47,405 bases of DNA from Candidatus Ancaeobacter aquaticus (GCA_030765405.1 JAVCCP010000041.1:1-47405), one strand, 5' to 3'; numbered from the stretch's first letter, positions 9,270-19,339 are shown. A program made the numbers and translations. The notes: a model not told the origin generated them from the letters alone.

Positions 9270-10052
9270 CTATTCCCAAATAATTGTGCTGGCCTCAAAA
9301 ACTGGGCCCTCTTTACAAACTCTCTGATACTCATACCCATCAGGCGCTTCATCGCTGACTACCTTAACAACACATCCCATGCATGCACCAATACCACAGG
9401 CCATATATTCTTCAAGTGATACCTGGCACAACACATCGCTATCCTTAGCAATCTCTGATACCGCTTTGAGCATACCTTTAGGGCCGCATGTATATATCAC
9501 CTTACCGTCACTACCCTCAGCGAGCTCATTTTTTAGCAACTCTGTTACCAATCCTTTTTCACCAATCGAACCATCATCTGTTGCTATGCGCACATCACAC
9601 CCTATACCAGAAAAAGCGTCCTGACAAACAAGTTCATCTTTATTTTGCGCGCCCAACAACACTGTTACATTCTTGCCGATTTTTTTTGCTAACAAATAAA
9701 GTGGCGCAATACCAACTCCACCACCAACAAGAATTGCCTGAGCACCATCCTTTATTTCAAAACTATTTCCTAAAGGCCCCATAACATCTATCGATTCACC
9801 CGCTTGGGCAGTAGTCAAAGCTGAGGTACCTTTACCGACAACCTTATATATGATTGAAAGTCGTGTACCGTCAGTATCATACACACTAAACGGACGACGA
9901 ATCAAAAGACTTCTACCATGCACACGAAGAGATACAAACTGCCCGGGAACAATCTGACTGGCAATATCACGCGCTGAAATCTGCAAATAATAATAATTCT
10001 CGTTTATTTGCGCATTTTTTACTATCTCATATTCTTTTTGCACTATATTCAT
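9270..10052 (-). CDS. pyrK: Dihydroorotate dehydrogenase electron-transfer subunit PyrK
   Basis: PyrK carries FAD and a [2Fe-2S] cluster and transfers electrons from PyrD to NAD+. The FAD-binding motif RRPFSVYD is at about 52-59. A nucleotide-binding GGGVGIAPLYLL segment follows. The cluster cysteines appear as CGIGACMGC plus a distal VCKEGP near the C terminus. The length is 260 residues. Its start overlaps the carB stop by one base (TAATG), which indicates translational coupling. Together with PyrD it shows an NAD-linked rather than quinone-linked or fumarate-linked dehydrogenase. Confidence 0.95.
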   Translation of the reverse strand: MNIVQKEYEIVKNAQINENYYYLQISARDIASQIVPGQFVSLRVHGRSLLIRRPFSVYDTDGTRLSIIYKVVGKGTSALTTAQAGESIDVMGPLGNSFEIKDGAQAILVGGGVGIAPLYLLAKKIGKNVTVLLGAQNKDELVCQDAFSGIGCDVRIATDDGSIGEKGLVTELLKNELAEGSDGKVIYTCGPKGMLKAVSEIAKDSDVLCQVSLEEYMACGIGACMGCVVKVVSDEAPDGYEYQRVCKEGPVFEASTIIWE

Positions 10053-13000
10053 TATGAAGGTATTCCCATATGATATTCTTGCAATGCTTTAACCGTTAGT
10101 TTTCTCTTTGCCATTTCATCAATACCGTTAACCACTGCTTGCGCGGCTGATAATGTAGTAATGATCGGAACATTATGCGCAACGGCAGTTGATCGTATCT
10201 TTACCTCATCTTCAAGAGGAATTTGCCCTGAAGGAGTATTAATAATAAGATCAATGTCATCGTTCTTAATATAATCCAATATGTTTGGACGTCCCTCACT
10301 TACTTTAAAAAGCGGTACAGCATCAATCCCGTTATTCTTGAAAACTTTTGCGGTCCCGCTAGACGCAACTATTTTATACCCAATATCAAGTAATCGTTTA
10401 GCAATAAATACTATTTTTCGTTTATCTTGATTTTTTACACTGATAAATACTGTGCCACTCATTGGCAATTTCTGCCCGGTACCCATCTGCGATTTTGCAA
10501 ATGCAAGCCCCATAACTGAATCGATACCCATTACTTCACCCGTTGATTTCATTTCAGGCCCGAGAAGAATATCGACTCCCGGAAACCGTATAAACGGTAA
10601 AACCGCTTCTTTGACAGAAAAATGATCTATCGTAACCTCTTCCGTAAAACCAAGTTCTTTCAATGTTTTTCCTGCCATCACTTTTGCCGCAATTTTTGCA
10701 AGCGGCACACCGATCGATTTACTCACAAACGGTATCGTTCGTGATGCACGCGGATTCACTTCAAGTACATATATAACATCATTTCTTACCGCAAACTGAA
10801 TATTCATCAACCCCTTAACATTCAGCTCAAGAGCTAATACATGCGTGTCCTTTTTGATCTTTGCCGCAATCTCATCTGAAAGAGAAAAATACGGAATTAT
10901 GCATGCGCTATCACCGGAATGTATTCCCGCTTCTTCAATGTGCTCCATTACCGCACCAACAACAACAGTTTCTCCGTCAGATACTGCATCAACATCTATT
11001 TCAACCGCATCTTCAAGAAACTTATCGACCAAGATCGGATGATCAGGTGACACCTTTACTGCATGGGTCATATATTCAACGAGTGACGCCTCATCAAAAA
11101 CTATTTTCATTGCTCGACCACCCAAAACATATGAAGGTCTCACAACAACAGGATAGCCAATATCCTTTGCAATACTTATCGCTTGATCAGTATTTATCGC
11201 GGTACCATTAGCTGGTTGGATCAGACCAAGCTTTTTAAGCATCTTCTGAAATTTCTCTCTGTTCTCAGCGACATCTATACTTTCAGGAGATGTACCAATA
11301 ATATTTACCCCTGCTTTTTTAAGCCTTAATGCAAGATTAAGCGGGGTCTGCCCACCTAACTGTACAATTGCACCAGAACATTCTTCACGTTCATAAATAT
11401 TTAATACATCCTCAAACGTAAGCGGCTCAAAATATAATTTATCCGACGAATCATAATCAGTGGATACTGTCTCCGGATTACTGTTAACCATTATTGTTTC
11501 ATACCCGTCCTCTTTTAAAGCAAATGATGCATGCACACAACAATAATCAAACTCGATACCCTGGCCAATTCTATTTGGCCCGCCACCAAGGATCATAATT
11601 TTCTTTTTATCAGTTTTTCGTACTTCATCATCAGTTATCTGGGCTACATTCCCTGCATCATCAACATGATAAAACGGCCGTTGATAAGTAGAATAATAAT
11701 ATGGTGTATACGCCTCAAACTCAGCTGCACAGGTATCAACAAGCTTATATACAGGCTCTATCCCCATCTCTTTTCTCATAGAACGCACTGCAATTTCATC
11801 TAACCCTGTTAAGCACGCAATCTGCACATCGGAATAACCGAGTTCTTTTGCCCTAAAAAACAATTCGTGTTCATTTTTTAAAGATTGAGGATCTTTAAAC
11901 GCCTTTACCTTTTCTTTAAACTCCACCTCAAAATCAATGATATCTTTAATATTATGTAAAAACCACTTATCTATCTTTGTGAGATCAAATATATCTGAGA
12001 CAGTAAATCCTGTTTTAAACGCTTGAACAATTGCAGATATTCTATCTTCACGCGGCACAAGAAGTTTTTGCCTGAGTTCGTCTCTGCTGGTTGTCGTAAG
12101 CTCCATAGCATCGGCAACAAGACCAAACCGCTTTATTTCAAGGGACCGCATCGCTTTTTGCATTGCCTCCTTAAACGTAGACCCGATAGACATCACCTCA
12201 CCGACAGATTTCATCTGTATCGCTAAAGTAGAATCAGCACCCGGAAACTTTTCAAATGCAAATCGCGGTATCTTAACCACACAATAATCTATTGATGGCT
12301 CAAAACATGCAGTTGTTTCTTTCGTAATATCATTGGGTATTTCATCTAAGGTGTATCCTACGGCAAGTTTTGCGGCTATCTTTGCTATAGGAAAACCTGT
12401 CGCCTTTGATGCAAGTGCAGAGCTTCTGGATACACGAGGGTTCATTTCAATTATGACCATGCGGCCATTAGCAGGGTTGACTGCAAACTGTATATTCGAC
12501 CCTCCTGTTTCAACACCAATTGCACGAATAATTTTTTTAGATGCATCACGCATTTCCTGATAACATTTATCAGAAAGTGTTTGTGCAGGCGCTACCGTGA
12601 TACTGTCACCGGTATGGATCCCCATCGGATCAAAGTTTTCAATAGAGCATATGATAACGACATTATCTTTTTTGTCGCGCATCACCTCAAGTTCAAATTC
12701 CTGCCACCCCAATAAACTTTCTTCTATTAACACTTCACTTACCGGACTGTATTCAATACCTTTTGCGACAATAGTTTCATATTCTTCTTTATTGTATGCG
12801 ATACCGCCACCAGTTCCCCCTAAAGTAAAACTAGGTCTTATGATAAGCGGATAGGTGCCGATGTCGCTGGCAATCTTGCGTGCATCTTCAAGGTTTTTTG
12901 CATACCCCGACTTTGGCAGATCAAGACCGATCTCAATCATGGTCTTTTTAAAAAGTTCTCGATCTTCACCTTTTTTAATAACATCAGCTTTCGCGGCAAG

Positions 13001-13345
13001 CATTTCAACATTGTATTTATCTAATATTCCTTTATCAGCGAGTTCAATCGCAACGTTAAGGCCAGTTTGACCTCCAAGTGTTGGAAGAACTGCATCAGGA
13101 CGCTCTTTTTTAATGATCATTTCAATAATCTCTGCAGTAATCGGTTCAATATATGTCTTATCGGCAAATTCAGGATCAGTCATAATGGTTGCCGGGTTAC
13201 TGTTGATCAAAACAACTTCGTATCCTTCTTCGCGTAACGCTTTACATGCCTGCGTTCCCGAATAGTCAAATTCACATGCCTGACCAATAATGATCGGTCC
13301 TGATCCTATAAGTAAAATCTTTTTTATGTCTGTACGCTTTGGCAT
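10052..13345 (-). CDS. carB: Carbamoyl-phosphate synthase large subunit CarB
   Basis: CarB makes carbamoyl phosphate from bicarbonate, ammonia supplied by CarA, and two ATP. The 1097-residue protein has the expected internal duplication. The first carboxyphosphate half starts with [23 protein letters not shown]. The second half is marked by [22 protein letters not shown] near residue 580, each half with ATP-grasp motifs. A C-terminal MGS-like allosteric domain starts at about residue 950 ([17 protein letters not shown]). It sits 23 nt after carA and overlaps pyrK by one base. It serves pyrimidine synthesis here and could also supply arginine synthesis. Confidence 0.98.
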   Translation of the reverse strand: MPKRTDIKKILLIGSGPIIIGQACEFDYSGTQACKALREEGYEVVLINSNPATIMTDPEFADKTYIEPITAEIIEMIIKKERPDAVLPTLGGQTGLNVAIELADKGILDKYNVEMLAAKADVIKKGEDRELFKKTMIEIGLDLPKSGYAKNLEDARKIASDIGTYPLIIRPSFTLGGTGGGIAYNKEEYETIVAKGIEYSPVSEVLIEESLLGWQEFELEVMRDKKDNVVIICSIENFDPMGIHTGDSITVAPAQTLSDKCYQEMRDASKKIIRAIGVETGGSNIQFAVNPANGRMVIIEMNPRVSRSSALASKATGFPIAKIAAKLAVGYTLDEIPNDITKETTACFEPSIDYCVVKIPRFAFEKFPGADSTLAIQMKSVGEVMSIGSTFKEAMQKAMRSLEIKRFGLVADAMELTTTSRDELRQKLLVPREDRISAIVQAFKTGFTVSDIFDLTKIDKWFLHNIKDIIDFEVEFKEKVKAFKDPQSLKNEHELFFRAKELGYSDVQIACLTGLDEIAVRSMRKEMGIEPVYKLVDTCAAEFEAYTPYYYSTYQRPFYHVDDAGNVAQITDDEVRKTDKKKIMILGGGPNRIGQGIEFDYCCVHASFALKEDGYETIMVNSNPETVSTDYDSSDKLYFEPLTFEDVLNIYEREECSGAIVQLGGQTPLNLALRLKKAGVNIIGTSPESIDVAENREKFQKMLKKLGLIQPANGTAINTDQAISIAKDIGYPVVVRPSYVLGGRAMKIVFDEASLVEYMTHAVKVSPDHPILVDKFLEDAVEIDVDAVSDGETVVVGAVMEHIEEAGIHSGDSACIIPYFSLSDEIAAKIKKDTHVLALELNVKGLMNIQFAVRNDVIYVLEVNPRASRTIPFVSKSIGVPLAKIAAKVMAGKTLKELGFTEEVTIDHFSVKEAVLPFIRFPGVDILLGPEMKSTGEVMGIDSVMGLAFAKSQMGTGQKLPMSGTVFISVKNQDKRKIVFIAKRLLDIGYKIVASSGTAKVFKNNGIDAVPLFKVSEGRPNILDYIKNDDIDLIINTPSGQIPLEDEVKIRSTAVAHNVPIITTLSAAQAVVNGIDEMAKRKLTVKALQEYHMGIPS

Positions 13346-13368
13346 GTACTATTCCTAATTTCTCATGT

Positions 13369-14514
13369 CTAATTTTTGTGTTTTTCCATTAGTTCTGTAA
13401 ACATTTCAAATAAATATTCTGAATCATGCGGTCCCGGTGAAGATTCCGGATGATACTGCACACTGAAAAGCGGTTTTTGTGTATGCCGTAATCCTTCACA
13501 GGTTTTATCATTTAAATTGATATGTGTCTGGTCAATCTCTTTTGGTAATGTCTTCATATCTATTGCAAACCCATGATTTTGAGAAGTGATTTCAACTCTT
13601 TTTGTGGGGATATGCATAACCGGTTGGTTTCCTCCACGGTTACCGAATTTCAACTTATATGTTTTGCCGCCTAACGCTAAACCAAGGAGCTGATGCCCAA
13701 GGCAAATCCCAAATATTGGAACCTTACCAATACACTGACTGATTGTTTCTACTGCATACGGTAAGCCTTCAGGGTCTCCGGGACCGTTTGACAAAAATAA
13801 GCCGTCAGGTTGTATCTTCATGATCTGGTCATATTTTGTTGATGCCGGAAATACATGACAATCGCATCCACGTTGACGTAACATGCGAAGAATATTCAAC
13901 TTTATTCCAAAATCCATTACTGCAACCTTGTATTTTTTCTTTGGCAAGGGAACAGTTTTATCTCCCGGCAACCACTGAGGGCTTAATACATTATCTGGGT
14001 CCCAATGGTATGTTTCTTTTGAGGTTACTTCCTGCACAAGATCACGTCCAACAAGACCGGGCGATTTTCGCGCTTTTTCAACAAGTGTCTTTAAGTCAGC
14101 TTCGACCGTTGTGATAATACCTTTTAACGCGCCATTGATGCGTGTCCGCCTCGTTATTGCACGGGTGTCTACTCCTTCAATACCGATAATATTATTTTTC
14201 TTTAAGTAGTCATCTAGAGACATGTTCGAACGATAATTACTAAATATAGTGCTCTTCTCATGAACAACAAAGCCTTCAACCCATGGACGGCATGACTCAA
14301 CATCAATATCGTTGATACCATAGTTACCTATCAAAGGATAGGTCATGGTAACGATTTGCCCCTTGTAGGAAGGATCGGTAAGAATTTCCTGGTACCCCAT
14401 CATACTGGTATTAAAAACAACTTCTCCGTCTTTCTCTCCTGTCGCACCAAACGCACGCCCCACAAAAACTGATCCATCTTCTAACGCTAAAAATGCTTTC
14501 ATGAATTCGTTCAT
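13369..14514 (-). CDS. carA: Carbamoyl-phosphate synthase small subunit CarA
   Basis: This is the glutamine amidotransferase subunit that feeds ammonia to CarB. The N-terminal domain begins MKAFLALEDGSVFVG. The class I GATase domain carries the nucleophile motif GICLGHQLLG and HPESSPGPHD. The start is uncertain. The frame stays open to an ATG at 14586, but the extra residues lie in repeat-like DNA (GGGGACAATACCC, 14563-14575) and do not resemble the family. The ATG at 14502 gives the family-like N terminus and 377 residues, while the ATG at 14514 has AAAGG very close upstream. I list 14514 as a compromise. Confidence 0.95.
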   Translation of the reverse strand: MNEFMKAFLALEDGSVFVGRAFGATGEKDGEVVFNTSMMGYQEILTDPSYKGQIVTMTYPLIGNYGINDIDVESCRPWVEGFVVHEKSTIFSNYRSNMSLDDYLKKNNIIGIEGVDTRAITRRTRINGALKGIITTVEADLKTLVEKARKSPGLVGRDLVQEVTSKETYHWDPDNVLSPQWLPGDKTVPLPKKKYKVAVMDFGIKLNILRMLRQRGCDCHVFPASTKYDQIMKIQPDGLFLSNGPGDPEGLPYAVETISQCIGKVPIFGICLGHQLLGLALGGKTYKLKFGNRGGNQPVMHIPTKRVEITSQNHGFAIDMKTLPKEIDQTHINLNDKTCEGLRHTQKPLFSVQYHPESSPGPHDSEYLFEMFTELMEKHKN

Positions 14515-14612
14515 CGCCTTTCGTTCACACCCATAAAATTTATAAATAAATTTTTCTGGGTATTGTCCCCGTAGGGGATCGTTCATCGCAAAAACTTTTT
14601 CCTTTTGCCGTT

Positions 14613-15899
14613 TTACTTATTAATATCATAAACGGTTTTACCGTTTACGATTGTCATATACACTTCACCCTTAAGTTTCCATCCATGAAACGGGGTGTTC
14701 CTACTTTTTGATGCAAATGTATTTTTATCCACAACATACTCTTTTTTCGTATCAACAACAGTGATATCGGCAAAACATCCCTTCCCTAAAGATCCTCTTT
14801 TATCGAGCTTGAATATTCTTGCCGGGTCAGTAGAAAACTTTTTTACAAGATCAGTTAAACTTAATACCTTCTTTTCAACAAGCTCAGTTATCGCAAGGCC
14901 AACTGCTGTTTCAAGACCAATAATACCAAATGGTGCGTAACTAAACTCAAGATCTTTTTCATAATCGGTGTGCGGCGCGTGATCCGTTGCTATAACACCA
15001 AGCGTCCCATCTTTTAATCCTTCAATAATACTTTCTCTATCTTTTGCGGTTCTTAGCGGAGGATTCATTTTTAGGTGGGTGTCATATGAAGTTAAAACCT
15101 CATCAGTGAGAGAAAAGTAATGTGGCGCTGTCTCAGCAGTTACCTTTACGCCTGCTTTAATTGCATCACGTATCAGCGCAACACTACCCGCAGTACTCGT
15201 ATGAGCGATATGAATTTGTGCACCGGTATGCTTACTCAATATTAAATCACGTGCAACCATAACGTCTTCTGCAGCATTAGGAATACCGGCAAGACCAAGA
15301 ACAGTAGACCAATACCCTTCATTCATGGCACCTTTTTTCGCTAAACTCTTATCTTCACAGTGTAAAATGAGCGGTAACCCAAACATCGTCGCATATTCCA
15401 TTGCGCTGCGCATTAAATCCGAATCATCGACTGAAAAACCGTCATCTGATACCGCTACAACACCGGCATCTTTTAGTTCTGCCATTTCAGAAAGTTCTTT
15501 ACCCTCCTGTTTCTTTGTAATTGCTCCAACAGGAAAAACATTGACTACTCCTTCGCTTTTAGCTTTTGCATGTATAAATTCTACCGTTTCAGAATTATCA
15601 ATTACCGGATACGTGTTAGGCATACAAAAGACAGCGGTAAAACCACCTTTTGCCGCGGCTCGAGTACCGCTTGCAATTGTTTCTTTATCTTCCCTACCTG
15701 GTTCACGTAAATGGGTATGGACATCAATAAAACCGGGAAACACGTGCTTCCCTGTCAGATCAATTGTTTCCACTCCTTCTCCTACCGTAATATCTTTTGC
15801 TACCTCACAAATATTATTTCCTTTAATAAGAATATCACTAATACCATTAATATTATTTGCGGGATCAATCACATGCCCATTTTTTAATAGTTTTTCCAT
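14613..15899 (-). CDS. pyrC: Dihydroorotase PyrC (class I)
   Basis: PyrC is a zinc amidohydrolase that cyclises carbamoyl aspartate to dihydroorotate. The metal-binding motif HVFPGFIDVHTHLREPG is near residues 52-68, with later metal and active-site motifs FGLPLILHCED, IHIAHTST and VIATDHAPH. The length of 428 residues matches the class I (Bacillus-type) enzyme rather than the shorter class II form. It starts 11 nt after pyrB and is followed by carA. A plus-strand frame of about 220 codons inside it has no recognisable features and is a shadow. Confidence 0.97.
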   Translation of the reverse strand: MEKLLKNGHVIDPANNINGISDILIKGNNICEVAKDITVGEGVETIDLTGKHVFPGFIDVHTHLREPGREDKETIASGTRAAAKGGFTAVFCMPNTYPVIDNSETVEFIHAKAKSEGVVNVFPVGAITKKQEGKELSEMAELKDAGVVAVSDDGFSVDDSDLMRSAMEYATMFGLPLILHCEDKSLAKKGAMNEGYWSTVLGLAGIPNAAEDVMVARDLILSKHTGAQIHIAHTSTAGSVALIRDAIKAGVKVTAETAPHYFSLTDEVLTSYDTHLKMNPPLRTAKDRESIIEGLKDGTLGVIATDHAPHTDYEKDLEFSYAPFGIIGLETAVGLAITELVEKKVLSLTDLVKKFSTDPARIFKLDKRGSLGKGCFADITVVDTKKEYVVDKNTFASKSRNTPFHGWKLKGEVYMTIVNGKTVYDINK

Positions 15900-15910
15900 A
15901 CAGCACCTAC

Positions 15911-16864
15911 CTATTCATCATTATCTGCAAACTTATTCTTTTTTATACTCGACACTAAAAACAAAACTGCCATCCGAGTTGCAAGACCATTAGTCACCTG
16001 ATCAAGAATCACCGACTGAGGACCATCTGCAACCTCACTTGATATTTCAACCCCTCGATTGATCGGTCCTGGATGCATGACAATAATATCTTCTTTTGCA
16101 CATGAGAGTTTTTCTTTTGTCAGGCCATATAACCGCGCATATTCACGTATTGAAGGAAACACATTACTCATAAGCCGTTCATTCTGTACACGCAACATGT
16201 ACACCACATCTACCTCTCGCAAAGCACTCATAAAATCTGTCTGTACCGTTACCCCCATCTGTTCTATACCGGCTGGAATCAATGTCCGCGGCCCAACAAC
16301 AGTAACTTCTGCACCCAGTTTTGTCAGCCCCCATATATTTGATCGGGCAACCCTACTGTGGGTAATATCGCCAACAATGGCGACTTTTAAGCCTTCAATT
16401 TTTCCCTTTTTCTCTTTCAACGTATATAAATCGAGTAAGGCCTGCGTCGGATGTTCGTGAGATCCATCTCCCGCATTAATAATAGATACGTCAGGGAAAG
16501 CATTGGCAACAAGCTGTGGCGCACCAGAATCAGAGTGGCGTATAATAATAATGTCTGCCTTGAGCGCTTGAAGGTTACGTATCGTATCTTTGAGTGATTC
16601 ACCTTTTGTAACACTACTTGTCGGTGATGAAATATTTAAGATGTCTGCGCTTAATCGTTTTGCTGAAAGCTCAAATGATGCCCGTGTACGTGTGCTTGGT
16701 TCGAAAAAGAAGTTTACTACAGTCTTACCACGCAAGGCCGGCACTTTTTTGATCGGCCGAAGAGATATCTCTTTAAACGAATCGGCAGTTTCTAAAAGTA
16801 GCTCTAGTTCTTCTTTCGACAGATCCCGTATCGTTAAGAAATCTTTTTTTGTCCAGACAGCCAT
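15911..16864 (-). CDS. pyrB: Aspartate carbamoyltransferase catalytic subunit PyrB
   Basis: PyrB condenses carbamoyl phosphate with aspartate in the committed pyrimidine step. The carbamoyl-phosphate site [13 protein letters not shown] is at about 53-65, with [11 protein letters not shown] and [11 protein letters not shown] further on. The length of 317 residues is typical. No pyrI regulatory subunit lies nearby, so the enzyme is probably the unregulated catalytic trimer found with PyrR-controlled operons. It is 11 nt from both pyrR and pyrC. Confidence 0.97.
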   Translation of the reverse strand: MAVWTKKDFLTIRDLSKEELELLLETADSFKEISLRPIKKVPALRGKTVVNFFFEPSTRTRASFELSAKRLSADILNISSPTSSVTKGESLKDTIRNLQALKADIIIIRHSDSGAPQLVANAFPDVSIINAGDGSHEHPTQALLDLYTLKEKKGKIEGLKVAIVGDITHSRVARSNIWGLTKLGAEVTVVGPRTLIPAGIEQMGVTVQTDFMSALREVDVVYMLRVQNERLMSNVFPSIREYARLYGLTKEKLSCAKEDIIVMHPGPINRGVEISSEVADGPQSVILDQVTNGLATRMAVLFLVSSIKKNKFADNDE

Positions 16865-16875
16865 AGCTTTCCCCT

Positions 16876-17409
16876 CTACTCATCAACAACAATGATTTCT
16901 TCTTCATTATCAGTATCTTGCAACTTTACTTTTACACTTTCATCATTTGATGTCGGAATATTTTTTCCTACATAATCCGGTCGAATCGGCAGTTCCCTAT
17001 GACCCCGGTCAATAAGTACCGCAAGCTGAATTTTTGCCGGCCGACCAATATCAATCAAGGCATCAAGCGCAGCACGTATTGTCCTGCCCGAAAAAACCAC
17101 ATCATCTACAAGAATAATAATTTTGTCGGTAATATCAAAATTAATTTCCGTTTTCTTCACTTCAGGCTGTTTTTGTCTTAGAGCTAAATCATCACGATAA
17201 AATGTAATGTCTAATGCACCCATTGGCACTTTGATCTTCTCAATATCATTGATGCATTTTACAATACGTTCAGCAATATACACACCGCGTGTCCTGATCC
17301 CCACAATAATAATATCATTTGCGCCTTTATTCTTCTCAAGGATCTCATGACTGATACGGATTATTGCCCGTTCAATCGCCTTATCATCCATTATCAGCTT
17401 ATCTTTCAT
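16876..17409 (-). CDS. pyrR: Bifunctional pyr operon regulator / uracil phosphoribosyltransferase PyrR
   Basis: PyrR binds leader RNA when UMP or UTP is high and also has uracil phosphoribosyltransferase activity. Key motifs are [16 protein letters not shown] and the PRPP loop [21 protein letters not shown]. The length of 177 residues is normal. The ATG is preceded by GGAG with a 5-nt gap. It is the first gene of the operon, and its leader holds a PyrR-binding hairpin and an intrinsic terminator, so autoregulation by attenuation is expected. The last residues ([10 protein letters not shown]) form a short acidic tail. Confidence 0.97.
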   Translation of the reverse strand: MKDKLIMDDKAIERAIIRISHEILEKNKGANDIIIVGIRTRGVYIAERIVKCINDIEKIKVPMGALDITFYRDDLALRQKQPEVKKTEINFDITDKIIILVDDVVFSGRTIRAALDALIDIGRPAKIQLAVLIDRGHRELPIRPDYVGKNIPTSNDESVKVKLQDTDNEEEIIVVDE

Positions 17410-17442
17410 CTTTTCTCCACTCCATATATTCTAATTTTATGC

Positions 17443-17479
17443 AAAAAAAAAGACTGCTATCAGTTATTGATAGAGTCTT
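17443..17479 (-). terminator. Intrinsic terminator in the pyr leader (attenuator)
   Basis: On the minus strand AAGACTCTATCA (17479-17468) pairs with TGATAG-C-AGTCTT (17462-17450) around a 5-nt loop. The 12-bp stem has a single bulged C and is followed by nine T (17451-17443, overlapping the last stem pairs). It lies between the promoter and pyrR, 34 nt before the pyrR start, which marks it as an attenuator. The stop codons of the 15-codon leader ORF are inside the right arm. Confidence 0.92.
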
Positions 17480-17507
17480 CATTGATCTTTTGTATACGTT
17501 TTTTCAT
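17460..17507 (-). CDS. Putative pyr leader peptide, 15 residues
   Basis: A short frame encodes MKKRIQKINEDSINN and ends with tandem in-frame stops TGA TAG. The Shine-Dalgarno AAAGGA lies 6 nt before the ATG and forms the 3' strand of the lower stem of the PyrR-binding hairpin. A ribosome reaching the stop would cover the left arm of the terminator at 17443-17479. The peptide sequence shows no run of regulatory codons, so the act of translation rather than the peptide is the likely signal. It is inferred from position and spacing only; translation is unproven. Confidence 0.6.
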   Translation of the reverse strand: MKKRIQKINEDSINN

Positions 17508-17513
17508 TTTTTA

Positions 17514-17547
17514 TCCTTTGCCAGTCTCTCAGGACCAGCTTAAAAGG
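17514..17547 (-). promoter_or_regulatory. PyrR-binding RNA hairpin
   Basis: Read on the minus strand, a lower stem CCTTT/AAAGG is separated by a 5'-side TAA bulge from a 7-bp upper stem GCTGGTC/GACTGGC. The upper stem is closed by the hexaloop CTGAGA. This is the architecture of the PyrR anti-antiterminator. Against the consensus as I recall it (ARUCCNGNGAGGYU), GGTCCTGAGAGACT differs at two positions that preserve pairing with each other. It lies at the very 5' end of the predicted transcript. Confidence 0.9.
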
Positions 17548-17557
17548 TTCAGTATCT

Positions 17558-17585
17558 ATAATACACTCTACTGAGCTAATGTCAA
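17558..17585 (-). promoter_or_regulatory. Sigma-70 promoter of the pyr operon
   Basis: On the minus strand TTGACA (17585-17580) is followed after 16 nt by TATTAT (17563-17558). Transcription would start near 17551, so the RNA begins a few bases before the PyrR hairpin. The -35 box lies 42 nt after the proS stop codon, with no clear terminator in between. Confidence 0.85.
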
Positions 17586-17626
17586 GGGCAATTTATATTT
17601 TCTTATATTACAAAGAAAAAACTGTT

Positions 17627-19339
17627 TTAAACGTAGAGCTTTTCCTCTCTCAACACCTCTTTAATAGTTGGCACAGCGTCATTTATATCTACGAGTGTTG
17701 ATTTTGAATCTTTTCTCATTTTTATTTCCACTTTACCGTCTTTAAAGCTATTTTTTCCCAAAATAAGCTTTACCGGATAGCCAATTAAGTCTGCATCTTT
17801 GAACTTTACACCGGGCGAGACCTGTCTATCGTCTATAACTACCTCTACCCCCTCCTGCAATAGATACTTATAAATCTCATCAGCTGCCTTAAACAGTTCC
17901 TCATCTTTACCTATAGGTAGAACAACAACCTCATATGGAGCTATTGTTGTCGGCCAGATAATGCCATTTTCATCATGGTTTTGCTCAATAATAGCTGCAA
18001 CCGTACGCGAAACACCTATCCCATAGCACCCCATAACGATTTCTTTTTTTCTCCCGTCCTTATCTAAATACATTGCACCTAACGATTGACTGTATTTTGT
18101 GCCTAACTTAAAGACCTGCCCTACTTCAATACCTCTTTTAATCTCTAGCGTACCGGCACATTTTACACACTGATCACCTGTTTTTACCACACCAACATCA
18201 AAGTAGTCATCAACGACAAAATCACGCGGGTCATTAACATTTTTAAAATGTTTATCACGTTTATTTGCACCGGTTATAGCATTCGTGATCCCTTTGAGTG
18301 ACATGTCAGCAATAATACGTATCTGCAATCCGACTGGTCCAGAAAAACCAAGCGGCGCACCGGTTACCTTCTCAATAGTCTCCGGATCAGCCAGAACAAC
18401 ATCATCTGACTGTAAAATCTGTTTTAGTTTAACCTCATTAACATCAACATCACCACGAATAATAACCGCTATCGGTTCACCGCCGACTACATAAATCAGT
18501 GTTTTGATAAATTTCACCGGAGCAGACTTAAAAAAGACCGTTAATTCTTCAACTGTTCTGAGATTAGGTGTATCAACCTCTTCCATATCAAGAACACTTT
18601 CATCTTCTATGCGTACAGAAGGAATCCTTTCTGCGAGTTCCGCATTTGCCGCGTATCCGCATTGCTCACAGAGTGCAATCCCATCTTCACCGCTTGGTGC
18701 AAGCACCATAAACTCATGAGAAATATTTCCGCCCATAACACCAGTATCAGCCTTAACAGGCACAGCCTTCAGTCCACAGCGTTTAAATATCGCTTCATAT
18801 GATTTGAACATATAATGATATGTATTATCGGCACTTTCATCATCAACGTCAAATGAGTATCCGTCTTTCATGATAAATTCTTTTGCGCGGATCACACCAA
18901 AACGCGGTCGTATTTCATCACGAAACTTTGTTTGTATTTGATAAAAGTTTAACGGAAGCTGCTTGTATGAGTTCACTCTCCTCGACACAATATCAGTAAT
19001 GATCTCTTCGTGTGTCGGGCCGAGAATAAATTCTTTGCCTTCACGATTTTTGCACTTCATCATCAAGTCACCCATAAGATCATACCTTCCGCTTCGATCC
19101 CATATTTCACGTGGCTGTAAAACAGGCATCATAAGCTCAATTGCGCCGGCACGATTAAGTTCTTCACGAATAATGCGTTTTACCTTTTCAATAACACGCA
19201 GTCCTAAAGGTAAATAGGTATAGAGACCAGATGAAAGTTTCTGTATACATCCTGCACGAATCATCAGCTTATGACTTGCTATTTCAGCATCTTGCGGGTC
19301 TTCTTTAATTGTCGGGAAGAAACCGGTTGTATATTTCAT
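17627..19339 (-). CDS. proS: Prolyl-tRNA synthetase ProS (bacterial type)
   Basis: ProS is a class II aminoacyl-tRNA synthetase that charges tRNA-Pro. Class II motif 2 (FRDEIRPRFGVIRAKEFIMKDGYSF) and motif 3 (GCYGIGVSRTVAAIIEQ) flank a YbaK-like editing insertion at about 225-380, and a C-terminal anticodon-binding domain ends the protein. The length of 570 residues and the insertion place it with bacterial-type rather than archaeal/eukaryotic-type enzymes. The ATG overlaps the ispG stop by four bases (ATGA). GGAG lies 8 nt upstream. Confidence 0.97.
   Translation of the reverse strand: MKYTTGFFPTIKEDPQDAEIASHKLMIRAGCIQKLSSGLYTYLPLGLRVIEKVKRIIREELNRAGAIELMMPVLQPREIWDRSGRYDLMGDLMMKCKNREGKEFILGPTHEEIITDIVSRRVNSYKQLPLNFYQIQTKFRDEIRPRFGVIRAKEFIMKDGYSFDVDDESADNTYHYMFKSYEAIFKRCGLKAVPVKADTGVMGGNISHEFMVLAPSGEDGIALCEQCGYAANAELAERIPSVRIEDESVLDMEEVDTPNLRTVEELTVFFKSAPVKFIKTLIYVVGGEPIAVIIRGDVDVNEVKLKQILQSDDVVLADPETIEKVTGAPLGFSGPVGLQIRIIADMSLKGITNAITGANKRDKHFKNVNDPRDFVVDDYFDVGVVKTGDQCVKCAGTLEIKRGIEVGQVFKLGTKYSQSLGAMYLDKDGRKKEIVMGCYGIGVSRTVAAIIEQNHDENGIIWPTTIAPYEVVVLPIGKDEELFKAADEIYKYLLQEGVEVVIDDRQVSPGVKFKDADLIGYPVKLILGKNSFKDGKVEIKMRKDSKSTLVDINDAVPTIKEVLREEKLYV

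Noticed and set aside
15325-15993. Plus-strand ORF of 222 codons inside pyrC and pyrB
   Set aside because: Antisense to two well-defined enzymes, with no ribosome site and no family features.
17586-17626. Terminator between proS and the pyr promoter
   Set aside because: The gap is AT-rich but contains no GC-bearing stem followed by a T-run.
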